Below are positions 12,665 through 23,034 of a stretch of 64,000 nt of DNA, one piece after another (the first letter of the stretch is position 1; every line of letters begins with the position of its first letter). The notes beneath the pieces were generated by a model that saw only the letters and a list, made by a program, of their open reading frames with translations, ran no database searches and was not told where the DNA came from. The DNA comes from Inia geoffrensis. Taxonomy: Eukaryota; Chordata; Mammalia; Artiodactyla; Iniidae. A program made the position numbers and the translations under genes. The stretch spans positions 16,846,835 to 16,910,834 of the forward strand of contig CM070904.1 in NCBI GenBank assembly GCA_036417435.1, in the 5' to 3' direction.

Positions 12665-12870
12665 GTTTTGGCAGGGCTACACCCAACCTGCCACCTACTT
12701 TTGTAAATAAAATTTTATGAAGCACAGCCATGCCCATTCATGTACCTGTGGCTGCTTTTGTGCTACAAGGACAGAGTTGAGCAATGGAATAGAAGTCCAT
12801 ATGGTCCACAAAGCCCCAAATATTTACTCTCTGACCTTTTATGGAAAAAGTTTATTGATCTCTAATTAAA
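12665..12870 (-). mobile_element. MER58-like nonautonomous hAT element
   Basis: Matches the hAT element whose reverse form starts with a caggggtcggcaaac-type terminal repeat. Landmarks are tttgtaaataaaattttatg, acagccatgcccattcatg, ggctgcttttgtgctacaa, acagagttgagcaat and aaaaagtttattgatctct. It abuts the MLT2-like LTR and may have cut off its 3' end. Confidence 0.7.
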
Positions 12871-13002
12871 TCAATCTCTAGTTAGTTCACTTAAGCCTCT
12901 TCTTACTTTTTGAGAGGAACCACCCCATCTTCTGTATATTCTATATTTCCATTAGCCCCTAGTGAGGTTCATGCCATGGTGGATGCTTAAAAATGGATGG
13001 TG

Positions 13003-13215
13003 GGGGCTTCCCTGGTGGCACAGTGGTTGGGAGTCCGCCTGCCGATGCAGGGGACACGGGTTCGTGCCCCGGTCCGGGAAGATCCCACATGCCGCGAAGC
13101 GGCTGGACCCGTGAGCCATGGCCACTGAGCATGCGCATCCGGAGCCTGTGCTCCGCAACGGGAGAGGCCACAACAGTGAGAGGACCGCGCGTACTGCAAA
13201 AAAAAAAAAAAAAAA
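13003..13215 (+). mobile_element. CHR-2-type SINE with short TSD
   Basis: Full-length, close to the other copies, ending in poly-A. The TSD ggatggtg lies at 12995-13002 and 13216-13223. Confidence 0.95.
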
Positions 13216-13223
13216 GGATGGTG

Positions 13224-13399
13224 ACCTGATTTCTTCTTGAGTTTGAGATGAATAAAACGCAAGTTGACGGCAGGAAGACTCACGATATTGAAGCAGTATA
13301 ATAGTTTTCTTGGATGTTAAGAACCTGCTGGGTTGTATTACAGTGGATTTTGTTGTTGTTGTTGCTCTTTGAAAGGATTTTCCTTTACTAAATGATGAG
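13224..13399. other. Unassigned sequence
   Basis: Includes a short (GTT)n at 13351-13363. Nothing else recognised. Confidence 0.5.
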
Positions 13400-13505
13400 C
13401 TCTTTTTAGAGCAGAAACAAATTTTTCCTTTTGTAAATTTCCAAGCACCACGCCAGTGTCTTTCTCAGAGGAGGTGTTCAATAAATGTCTTTAATGAATG
13501 AAAAT
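13400..13505 (+). mobile_element. L2 LINE 3' end
   Basis: Resembles the L2 terminus: gagctctttttagagcagaaac, then ccagtgtctttctcag, ending gttcaataaatgtctttaa and tgaatga units. Confidence 0.55.
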
Positions 13506-14394
13506 GAATAACCTAAGCAAATGGCCCAAGGCGAGAAACACACTGGCTAAGAACTTAGTGCTGTTGGAGCATAAAAGGCAAGGGAGGGATGGTGAGAAAT
13601 CAGGTCAGAAAACTAATAACCATCATATTATGAAAAGCCTAGTGAGACAAATTCAGAACTTTGATTTTATCATTTAGGTTATGGAGTTACCACTGAAGAA
13701 GAAGAATTACAGAAACTATAAATACTATAGATCTAGTTGTGCTCAGATAGATCACTTTCAAAGGTTAATTTTAGAAGATTTTAACAAATATTATTGAATA
13801 AGAAGTGGAGAATCAGAGGAATATTATGTGTCTCCTGAAGTAAATAAAACTATACTACACTTTCCACAGAACAAATACATTGAGCATTTTTAAAGTATAT
13901 TTTAAAGCCATTTATAAATTTATTTAGACAACTAAATAAATAACTCACCCACATAGATAAAACATATGTGGGAAGTTGACTCACTTTCCTAGAAGTTTTG
14001 GAAATGGTTATGTAATTCAGAGCAGCTGCCTATCTCTATAACCTCTATCCAGAGATCATATTTTATTCAGATAAGCTACAACTTTCTGAAAGGATGTGCC
14101 CATAGGAAGCTTCATTAACTACCACTTTGTATAGCAGACAGAACTACCAATCACATTAATAGGGCATACTCATCCAATTTTGTTTTACATTTGAAATCTC
14201 CTAAAGATCAGTTTGATCCTATAACAATGGCAATGCAACAGATAAGCAAGAGGCCAAATGACTGAGAGCGGACATAAAGACTTTCCTCAACTTACCAAAT
14301 TTTTACATAATGCAGTCTTTCCAATTCATGCACATTTTACTTCCATGAAAATCTACTTCTTACACAAAAGTTACATTCATGTGTGAGATAAGAA
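13506..14394. other. Unassigned sequence
   Basis: No gene or recognisable repeat was seen. Confidence 0.5.
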
Positions 14395-14610
14395 TAATAC
14401 AGCATAAAGATAAGGGGCTTTGGAATCAAGAGAGTTAGATGCAATTTGCAGCCCCATCAGAGTCAATCTGTGTGATTTTTGGTAAATAATTAACTTTTCT
14501 GTGCCTCAGTTTTCTCATCAGTAAATTGATAGTATTATAACTACTCAACTATATTCTTGTATAAATTACAGATAATGTATGTAAAACCTGTGTACCTAAA
14601 TAAAGTTTCA
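14395..14610 (+). mobile_element. MIR SINE
   Basis: Good match in order: ggctttggaatcaagag, a diverged tRNA-like part, gtgtgatttttggtaaa, ctgtgcctcagttttctc, then gataatgtatgtaaaacc. Confidence 0.75.
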
Positions 14611-15790
14611 TATAGATTATCTGAAGATATAGTTTAACAGCTGTTCAGCTAAATTTAATGGCACATCGTGATGTAGTTACATTAGCAATAAAAAATATAC
14701 ATGTATGTAATACATAGATAAATCAATTTTCATAAAAGTTACCTCATGTATGTTTAAATAGGAATAAATTCTTAATGCAGTCAGACAGCCTTTGCCTCTT
14801 TATTTTGAAAGACTCCAGTTCTTTATTAATTTTATCTGCAATTATAATTTGTAAAAAGAAGAAAATGTTGAAAATGATGTTGCAAATACTACTTATGTCT
14901 TGTTTTCTTTGTGTTCTCAAAGGAAGAAAAAATGTGGGTTCTCTGGAAGTCATTGTCATATCTCTTCTTTTTCATTTTACTACACACAGAAGTACTGTTT
15001 CCTATGACACAGGCTCTGTAGGATTTTAGCCTTTGTAATACATTTACTAAAATTCATTAGAATTAGTTGGTTTCATTTCTAGCCTTTTGGGTCTTCCTTT
15101 ATGTTGCATACCTTATGTCACGGTTTTCACATGAACTATTGAGAGAAACTGTGACATATTTGAAAAATAAAAATAAATGACTGAACTTTTTACCATAATC
15201 ACATTAGTGAAGTTCAAACATCCACATAAGAATGAAACTCCCCAGGATGCTTTCTCACTTCCACTACTTTAAAAGTCATTCTCTAATTATTTCCATTTTG
15301 TTTGAGGCCATTTAGCTGAGGAACTTGAATCACTGGGCTGATAATGAAATCTGATTACCATTCAATCCTTGCATTGACCTGCTAAACTTAGTTCAATACT
15401 GTATCCACAGTCCACAGCAGTATCTCTCACTAACTGCTGTCCAAACAAATGTCAGATTGCATTTTTCATCTCTGAGGAAAAAATTCCCTTAGAAATGGCA
15501 TTATGGTGATTTGCTTTACATAAGGGAACAGTTGTTAAACCTGAATCTCCTTGCACGGACATATTACACTAATAACATAAACATGAGTCAAAAAAAAAAA
15601 AAAAACAACAAACCGTGAGTCAAATGATATATTTCATTTCTCCTGAAATTTCATTAGGAAAAAAAAAAAAGGCAGCTGCAAGGTAATATTGTCCCTGTAC
15701 TATTAAAAATGTTGATGTTATATATTATTACATTTAAATTTGTGATTTGGGAAGTAGATGATTTTATTTTGTGGAGAAGACAAGTTAAAA
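14611..15790. other. Unassigned sequence with poly-A tracts
   Basis: Poly-A tracts at 15588-15605 and 15660-15671 are not clearly attached to a SINE or L1 body. No exon was seen. Confidence 0.5.
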
Positions 15791-15800
15791 AGAAGTAGGG

Positions 15801-15861
15801 GCAACGGGAGAGGCCACAACAGTGAGAGGCCCGTGTACTGCAAAAAAAAAAAAAAAAAAAA
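15801..15861 (+). mobile_element. 5'-truncated CHR-2 SINE with TSD
   Basis: Only the last 40 bp of the CHR-2 body (gcaacgggagaggccacaac to gtactgc) plus a poly-A tail remain. It is flanked by agaagtaggg at 15791-15800 and 15862-15871. The TSD shows that it arrived truncated rather than being eroded later. Confidence 0.9.
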
Positions 15862-15871
15862 AGAAGTAGGG

Positions 15872-16295
15872 AACCATACTAATATGCCCAGAAATAGCTA
15901 GTTTGTTTTTTAATATTGGTCTTAATTGATTTTACTTTTAATTGTAACTAAAATTCTTACTTGTTAACATTGGAGAGCTTTTAGGGCATATATGTGAGTA
16001 TATGTTGATAAAGAGAGGAGCTGATGCTTTGTAAAAGGGTGTTTTACTTTCTCAGCTCATGTGAGGCAATGGTGATTTCAAAGCATCAGCTTCCTGTACA
16101 ATGGACCCATTGGTAATTATATTTAACTCTTTTTAAGGGCTACCGTGTCATTAACATAACTGTCTCTAGGCAAGCCTTATTCTACCTGTTACAATTTCTG
16201 CATCAAGCTGTTCTGTATACCATCTGGAAGTGTCTGTTTAGCGGTTGGAATTGTGTTTTAGACAGTCCCCTTTGGTAGCTCAGTATTGTAATGAA
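15872..16295. other. Unassigned sequence
   Basis: No gene or recognisable repeat was seen. Confidence 0.5.
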
Positions 16296-16299
16296 TTTG

Positions 16300-16805
16300 A
16301 GTCAGAAGCCACAGAGACCAACTACAGCAGTACAATAAAATAGAAACATAATAAGATCCATCTAGGTCATAGCAAGTTTTTCTAGTAGCCACATTAGAAA
16401 AGTAAAATGAAAGAGATAAAATTAATTTTAGGAATACATTTCATCTAACACAATAGATTCAAAATATTGTCATTTTAATATAAAATCATTGTAAAATTAT
16501 ACATGAAATAATCTACATTCCTTTTTTTTTTTTTTTTTTTTCTTTTGGCCACACAGCTTGTAGCTTGCAGGATGGATCTTAGTTCCCCAACCAGGGATGG
16601 AACCCAAGCTGTCAACAGTGAAGGCATGCAACCCTAACCACTGGACCACCAGGGAATTCCCTACCTTCTCTTTTTAAATACTATCTTCAACTCCAGTGTG
16701 TACTTCATGCTTTCAGCTTGTTGTTGTATGAACCTGCCAGATTCCAAGTACTCACTAACCGCATGTGGCTGGAGGATGCTTATACCGGACAATCAGAACT
16801 AAGAG
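16300..16805. mobile_element. DNA-transposon-like MER fossil split by a SINE
   Basis: Both halves resemble one medium-reiterated element. The left half has ctagtagccacattagaaaa and aaattaattttaggaatac. The right half has ccagtgtgtacttcatg, caagtactcactaaccgcat, gtggctggagga and ggacaatcaga. I cannot name the family with confidence. The SINE at 16519-16660 interrupts it. Confidence 0.5.
16519..16660 (-). mobile_element. Short tRNA-Glu SINE, reverse
   Basis: Runs from poly-T through ttttggccacacagcttg, ttagttccccaaccaggga and ctggaccaccagggaattcc. It is more diverged than the CHR-2 copies. Flanks ctacattcctttt and ctaccttctcttt may be a decayed TSD. Confidence 0.85.
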
Positions 16806-17340
16806 CTCCCTCTAATATCTCAAGGGCAAGATTACAGCCCCAGCAGATTAAGCAGTAGCTAGGTGACATTGGTGGGTCTTAATGACTTGTTGGAGGTCAT
16901 GGTGAGTGGGAAGGAAGAATCAACACACTTTCTTATTTGTTGACATATAGTACATGTCATGGGGCAAGAAAAGGAAATCAGTTGAAAAATACCACTTGGC
17001 TCTTGATACAAGGCAAAATATATTAGCTATTCCACAAACAGCTACCTCACCTTATGGGTAGGAACATTACATAAATAGAAGATACATGGAAAATAGAATC
17101 ATTTCACGAGTAGTTTGAGAAATGACTTTTTAATTATTCAGTCACAGAACAATCACGTAGCTAAATAACCTGTACACAAAGGTCATTTTTCACTCATATA
17201 AATTACTACTTTGGAAAACATGTCCCCTTGTTGAGTTTTGTAACTGCCATTTTGTTTCATGATTGCAGACTGAAATACAAATTGTCCAAATAGTAGTGTA
17301 TATTGATCTGGTTTTATCTTGCAAATTTCATTAAGAAAAA
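16806..17340. other. Unassigned sequence
   Basis: No gene or recognisable repeat was seen. Confidence 0.5.
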
Positions 17341-17361
17341 AGTCTCATAACAGCTTCAATG

Positions 17362-17362
<1 letters not shown>

Positions 17363-17402
<40 letters not shown>
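17363..17402 (+). repeat. (CA)n microsatellite, about 20 units
   Basis: An uninterrupted ca run. Likely polymorphic. Confidence 0.95.
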
Positions 17403-17404
<2 letters not shown>

Positions 17405-17552
17405 TCCAAATAATCAAGCTGAAATGGAGATTTTTCTTCGTTTAGTAATTTTTACCTAATAGTTTTTTTCAATTTATGTATTTTTTTGCTTTAATATAAA
17501 GTTACTTGTGAAATAATGTCAGGGAATAAATTTTGTGATGAAATAACAGAGT

Positions 17553-17755
17553 AGGAAGGGAATCAGAATGAGCTGGGTTTAAATATCATCACTAACATCA
17601 TTTACTTCAATGGATTTGGGCATATTATTTAACTTCCCTGTGCCTCAATTTTTCTATCTGATAAATGATGGCACACAACTTATTCTGCAGAATTCTTGTG
17701 TAAGCTAGAGAAAATACATACAAGACATCTAACACATGCAATAGTTTAACAAATG
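17553..17755 (+). mobile_element. MIR SINE
   Basis: Matches in order: gaatgagctgggtttaaat, gggcatattatttaact, ctgtgcctcaatttttct, then a diverged 3' part. Confidence 0.7.
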
Positions 17756-18013
17756 TAAAATACATAACATACAAAAAGCTCTCAAAATATTATAATAGTT
17801 ATTTACATGGATAATGATTTCTCATTCATTGTAATTTTTCATATACAAAAATATATAAAATCAGCATCAAAAGAAAAACTTGATGAGCATTCTCATAAAT
17901 AATTTGAGAATTTTTAAAATCTTTTCAGCCAAATTCAAAAGTATATCAGTGTTATTGCTTTCATTAGTGCTACAGAAATACCTATCTCTAAATAACATGG
18001 AAGAATCAACTTT

Positions 18014-18218
18014 CTTTTTTTTTTTTTGCGGTACGCGGGCCTCTCACTGTTGTGGCCCCTCCCGTTGTGGAGCACAGGCTCCGGACGCGCAGGCTCAGCG
18101 GCCATGGCTCACAGGCACAGCCGCTCCGTGGCATGTGGGATCTTCCCAGACCGGGACATGAACCCGTGTCCCTTGCATCGGCAGGCAGACTCTCAACCAC
18201 TGTGCCACCAGGAAAGCC
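18014..18218 (-). mobile_element. CHR-2-type SINE, reverse, with 18-bp TSD
   Basis: Full-length reverse copy. The TSD catggaagaatcaacttt is perfect at 17996-18013 and 18219-18236, the longest in the window. Confidence 0.95.
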
Positions 18219-18236
18219 CATGGAAGAATCAACTTT

Positions 18237-18490
18237 TATAAATCATCACTGAATAATTTCAGTGGAAAGGAAAAACATTTCAAGGCAATCAGATAAAATC
18301 TATATCACTTCTAAAGAACCAAAATTTTTTACCAATGTTATCAGCAAAGCCCTTATGCAAAAGTGAAAGAAAATTGAAGTGCTGTTTTAAATTCTACTTC
18401 TTTTCTCTTTTTTCTTTAGGTTGTCAAAGAAAAAAAAATTAAGGCTCTCCATACTTCAGTTCCATAGCCTAAATGCTGTGGGGATTTTTT
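18237..18490. other. Unassigned sequence
   Basis: No gene or recognisable repeat between the SINE and the 18-bp tandem repeat. Confidence 0.5.
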
Positions 18491-18493
18491 ACT

Positions 18494-18539
18494 TGTTTGT
18501 TTTTTCATTTTTGTTTGTTTTTTCATTTTTGTTTGTTTT
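18494..18539 (+). repeat. 18-bp tandem repeat, about 2.5 copies
   Basis: The unit tttgttttttcatttttg is repeated at an 18-bp period with no mismatch, ending in a partial third copy. Confidence 0.9.
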
Positions 18540-18573
18540 ACCTATCCTCCCTGAGAAACAACCCTACAACTCT

Positions 18574-18840
18574 CTTTTATTTATTTTTCTTTTAAAATTT
18601 TTATTGGAGTATAGTTGATTTGCAATGTTGTGTTAGTTTCGGGTGCACAGCAAAGTGAATCAGTTATATATACACATATATACACTCTTTCTTAGGTTCT
18701 TTTCCCATATAGGCCATTACAGAGTACTGAGTATAGTTCCCTGTGCTCTACAGTAGGTCCTTGTTGGTTATCTATTTTATATATAGTAGTGTGTATATGT
18801 TAATCCCAATCTCCTAATTTATCCCTCCCTTCCCCGCAAG
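18574..18840 (-). mobile_element. 5'-truncated L1 3' UTR with TSD
   Basis: Reverse-strand artiodactyl/cetacean L1 3' UTR (tattggagtatagttgattt, gtatagttccctgtgctc, cttgttggttatctatttta). Flanked by acaactct at 18566-18573 and 18841-18848. Related to the inserts at 26878 and 2493. Confidence 0.9.
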
Positions 18841-18865
18841 ACAACTCTTTCTATTCAGGTAACCT

Positions 18866-19290
18866 CCGCTTTTCAAAAGTTCACTTTACACCACTTCGCT
18901 TTTATGAAAGACCTACATTAATACCTGTTGTGCCAACCAAAAGAAATCCAAAGAGGATTTTCATTCTATGAAAAAAAGGCGAAAAGCAGAAGTTGGGTTC
19001 AGTGTTTGTTTTGTAGCAGCAAGCTGCTATGGAGGCAACGAGCACCTGAACAGGGGGTGGCCAAGCCCCCAACATGGCCAAGCTCCTTCCCTAAGGAATT
19101 AATTCAGCATCTCAGCATCAACAAGCGCCATAGCTCTAAGCCGTGTCTGAGAGCACCTGCACTTTATCTCGATTTATTTTGTGCGTTTGTTAGCAACGTG
19201 TGTCCTGAGGTGATTGCTTCTTCACTTTACTCCATTTCGGCTTACTAAAGGTTTCTTAGGAATATTCTGCTTTCAGATAGTGGGGGAAAC
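18866..19290. mobile_element. Unassigned interspersed repeat with matching direct ends
   Basis: I recognise this as a mammalian interspersed sequence but cannot name it. The left end has ttcactttacaccacttcgc then tttatgaaagacct. The right end, near 19209-19252, has the related ttcactttactccatttcgg then cttactaaaggttt. The body holds aaaaggcgaaaagc and a gatagtgggggaaacctgtt terminus. The 106-codon open frame at 18928-19248 lies wholly inside it and is not evidence of a gene. A Tigger-like DNA element is one guess. Confidence 0.5.
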
Positions 19291-19386
19291 CTGTTTTGAA
19301 CTTTGAATCCATTGCTGCTTTTCTGCGGAGGCCAAACCAAAGTATTTATAATAAACTTGTAATTAACTTACTAAAATGCACTAGGT

Positions 19387-22300
19387 CAGCATTTCTCAAA
19401 CTATCTTTGACAAAACAAATTTTAAAGATCCAATACATCACAGTCCAACACTTAAAAGAATTCAAATGAAATGCTAAATAAATAAAGAGGTATAATATAC
19501 AAACCCAAAATTTTTCAGCCATCAGAGCCAACAGGCATATTAAATTTTAATATCCAATCGGAACAAACATAAGGAAATAATTAAATATATGAATTATTCA
19601 TTGCAAATGTGAGTAATCAATTAATATAAAATATTACACACTTTTCTGTCATTCTAGATTTATAACTAAATGGAAATGTATGAGGGATATAATGATTCTC
19701 TCTATTAAATACATGCACACACACTTAAATAAATACCACCTATATTAACAATCAAATATTAATGTGATAAATGAGCTTGCTTCTCACTTATTAACTTAAC
19801 TAATATAGGTTGCTTTAACAATAGTGCTACTAAGAGGAAATAATATGTAGCTAAACTGCTTCAATGTCTTGTTTTGATAACGTTCATTGTAGTGAACCAG
19901 TGTCACAGTGATGTGTTAATGGGAATAGAAGAGATTTTAAAACAACTTCAGTGAACTCAGATTATTCATTTAAGCTTTTGTCCAAAAGGTAGCAAGTAAT
20001 CTCTATTTTTAAAATTCATTTTCAATGTGTCATCAGTAGCTAGTTCCAATGATTTATCTTATAAATTTAAATTTAAGTTGTCTTTTGACTAAAGAAATCA
20101 ATTTTGATCATAAACCTCCTATGCATGGATCTTTCTTGACAGAAATGTAATTCATAATGTTCTACCAAATCTTTAAGGTGTTCGGTGATAACTTTTCACA
20201 GATTTACAATATCAATATCCTAATTAATTGGAAATTATCCTTAAATTATGGAATATCATGACAATTTTTAAACCTTTGTTCTTGTAGATTTCTAAACTTT
20301 GTTTTGGCTCTTTTATCTCACATGCTATTAAAAAACATCCATTCCTTCTTTGCATGGAAATGCTAAAATCATTTTAAAAAATAATGATGATAAACAATAA
20401 GTGACTGTCCAAAGTATATGTTTATATCAAGACTAAACTGATCTCCTACCTTGCAGTAACACAAAAATGTGTTTGTCCATAATTCAGGCATCATTGAAAT
20501 GATTCTTCTCCTTATTAGCTGCTGTACCTCGGCATACAATAAATTTATGATGTTTTTATATCATCATGTAAAAAAGAGAGTAATCCTAAATATAATACTC
20601 ATTCTTTAGGTAACTCACAGTCCTTCATAAAACACTGACAATACTATTTAGTGAAGCTGAGGTTCTGTTTTTTGTTTGTTCTTTTGTTTTGGGTTTTGAA
20701 ACAATATTTCCTCAACAAAGGAAGCAGCATATGATTTACATTTACGTAAAATTTTTAATCTGGATGTGGTAGCCAGCCTCCAAGATGGCCCCCAACGAAC
20801 CACACCTCTTGTGTAGCTCCCTTTGTGTCAGGGTTGATCTGTGTGTCCAACAGCATGTGGTGATATGATGGTATGTAATTACATTCAAGTAAAATTATTT
20901 AAGACTGCAGCTTCTGTCTTGAGAGTGCTCACTTTTTCTCATTCTCTTTTGGGTCACTTACCCTGGGAGAAGCAATTCTGTGAGCCTCTATGAAGAGGCC
21001 ACCGGGGCAATCAAATGGTCAAAGCTAGTGACAACTGAGGCCTGACAACAACCATATGAGTTTCTGGAAGCTGATCTTTCAGCTCCATCTGAGTCTTCAG
21101 ATGGTTGCAGCTCTGGTCAGCAGCTTGACTAGAACCTCATGAAGTAACGTAAGCTAGATGACCTACGCAGATGTCCCACATTCCTGACCCATGGAAATGG
21201 TGAGTAAATAAATGCTTGATTTTTTAAGCCATTAAGTTCTGGGTGATCTGTTATGAGCAACAGATAACTGATACACGGGCAACTAAACTACAAGGTTTTC
21301 CTATCTTTGTACCTGGGTCATCGGAACTGAAGTCTCTCACAATGTACAACTACAATGTTATGTCCTTCAGAGCTTGCTGTTTTATAGCGGTGAAGTTAAA
21401 CAAAGGAATCATTCCTTTTTATCTTCATCACATTCAAAGAACTGCTGTTTTAACAATACCTGGGCATTCTGTAAGATGAAACAAAAAATACTTTGAGAGC
21501 TTTATGTTGTTCTAAGTTTTGGTGTTCTGTATCATTAACCATCTCCTAAAAATGTCAATGTTATAACAGTTAACTGTTACTTGACTTACCTTCATGCCAC
21601 CAACTTATCCAACGTTTATAGGTGCGCCTCTTTGATACAGTCTTCCACTAATGTCTCAGCAATTGTATGTGGTCCTTTAGTCTTCAACCTGATTTGTTAC
21701 TTTGTAAGAAGCCCTCTTATATGAACCAACATTTATATTTGAATTATTGAACATCAGCTTCTTTTGAGTTTTTAATTCAGTATATTTTCTTTCAAAATGT
21801 AATCATGGTTGAATGTGTTCCTTTTGATTTTGCATATAAATCATACTTAAGTTGTAATAGAATCATTGTTTCATTAGTCAGTACATCCCTCATAAATAGC
21901 CTACTGTTATTCTAGCACCTCATTGTGAATCATGCCTATAAAAGTAAACTCAATATTTGTACAATCATACATTTGAGTAAAATTAGTATCAACTATTTAG
22001 GTTTTGTTTAGAATCACTTGCGTAGTTGTCATTAGGCTTACAACTACGGCTTCAAACAAAAGAATTCATAATAATTCTTGTCAAAATGTAACAAACTTGT
22101 TTCAACATATTAAAATTAGGGTGAAAAAATAAATAACACAAATTATGCTTTCCCAATTTAAATAATATTATAAAACTAGACATTTTTAAAAGGCTTGATA
22201 AAAAAAGATGTTTATAAAAAACAAGTAATGCAGTAACTAAATGCTTAAGCTTTTTCATATTTTTCATACTTTTGGGTTTCATTTAGCAGATTAAACTTAA

Positions 22301-22543
22301 AATGTCATGAGTAATACTTCATTCATACATGATATGATTTATTACAAAAGATTATCAGCACCAAAATGGATCTGTTTCATGTTCAGGGAGACAAGTCATG
22401 GATCATGTGCTTTGAATAGTGCAGCAATGTTAAATTACTATAAATATTTTCAAAACATCTTCAGTTTTTGAATCATATTGTCATGACTCTAACAAACAGT
22501 TCATTGACTAGCAGCAATCTGTAGACCACACTTGAAGTGCTAC
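19387..22543 (-). mobile_element. Fossil autonomous hAT (Charlie/ZBED-like) DNA transposon
   Basis: A decayed but almost complete hAT element on the reverse strand. The reverse translation shows, in order, FERKYTELKTQKKLMF (21748-21798), then KGPHTIAETLVEDCIKE (21628-21681). Further on come LELATDDTLKMNF (20011-20049) and an LLFPLTHHCDTG block (19890-19940). That last block aligns with the LLPFPTSYLCExGFSAL motif of hAT transposases. Spacings, once the inserted LTR is removed, are about 39, 372 and 36 codons, close to the family's usual layout. The 3' terminus cagcatttctcaaac at 19387-19401 and the 5' terminus near 22543 (reverse: cacttcaagtgtggtctaca) fit hAT terminal repeats. Stops and frameshifts are frequent, so it encodes nothing. 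The element is about 2.65 kb without the LTR. Confidence 0.85.
20765..21275 (+). mobile_element. MLT1J-like (MaLR) solo LTR inside the hAT fossil
   Basis: A complete LTR of about 511 bp. It runs from tgtggtagccagcctccaag, through cctgggagaagcaattct, tatgaagaggccacc, gaggcctgacaacaacca and attcctgacccatgg, to aagccattaagttctggg and taactgataca. It splits the transposase and so dates the hAT element as older than the LTR. The flanks ctgga and cgggc are only a weak TSD. Confidence 0.8.
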
Positions 22544-22808
22544 ATGAGCTTTCAGAGCTCTTCTAAATTTGACTTCATTTTTATGAACGATAGAGAATCT
22601 CACATGAGATTTGGTGTAGAGCAATAAAGGCAACTCACATTTATACAATATGGTATTTTTAGATTAATATAAACTCAGATGTTTGTATTGGAATGAAAGG
22701 GTGGGGAAAACTGCCATTTGTCTGTCTACTCTTTTCAAAATTCCTTTTGGCATGTGACTGCTTATCCCAGCTGGTTGGGTCTATCTACATTTCAAATACT
22801 TTTATTAC

Positions 22809-22810
<2 letters not shown>
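22544..22810. other. Unassigned flank of the hAT fossil
   Basis: No recognised repeat. The open frame 22693-22911 is produced by reading through the (AT)n tract. Confidence 0.5.

Positions 22811-22852
<42 letters not shown>
22811..22852. repeat. (AT)n microsatellite, about 21 units
   Basis: A pure ta run, palindromic and able to form a hairpin or cruciform. Confidence 0.95.
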
Positions 22853-22855
<3 letters not shown>

Positions 22856-23034
22856 CTTGTGAAATATGTGGTATTATATTGAAAAAGGATTTACTTAACT
22901 CTAGCTCTTAGCTAATTATACAATTCTATATCTTAAATTATTTCTTGCAGTCCTACAAAATATTCTACTGTGTCTAGCTTCTACTATTGTGATTGAGTAG
23001 TTAGCTATCATCCTTTGTACATAATCTGTCTTTT

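Noticed and set aside
13003..13100. tRNA gene in the SINE head regions (and at the other SINE heads)
   Set aside because: The A- and B-box-like parts belong to tRNA-derived SINEs. No copy has a complete cloverleaf with a mature 3' end.
22693..22911. Frame containing an alternating Tyr-Ile run
   Set aside because: It is produced by translating the (AT)n microsatellite.
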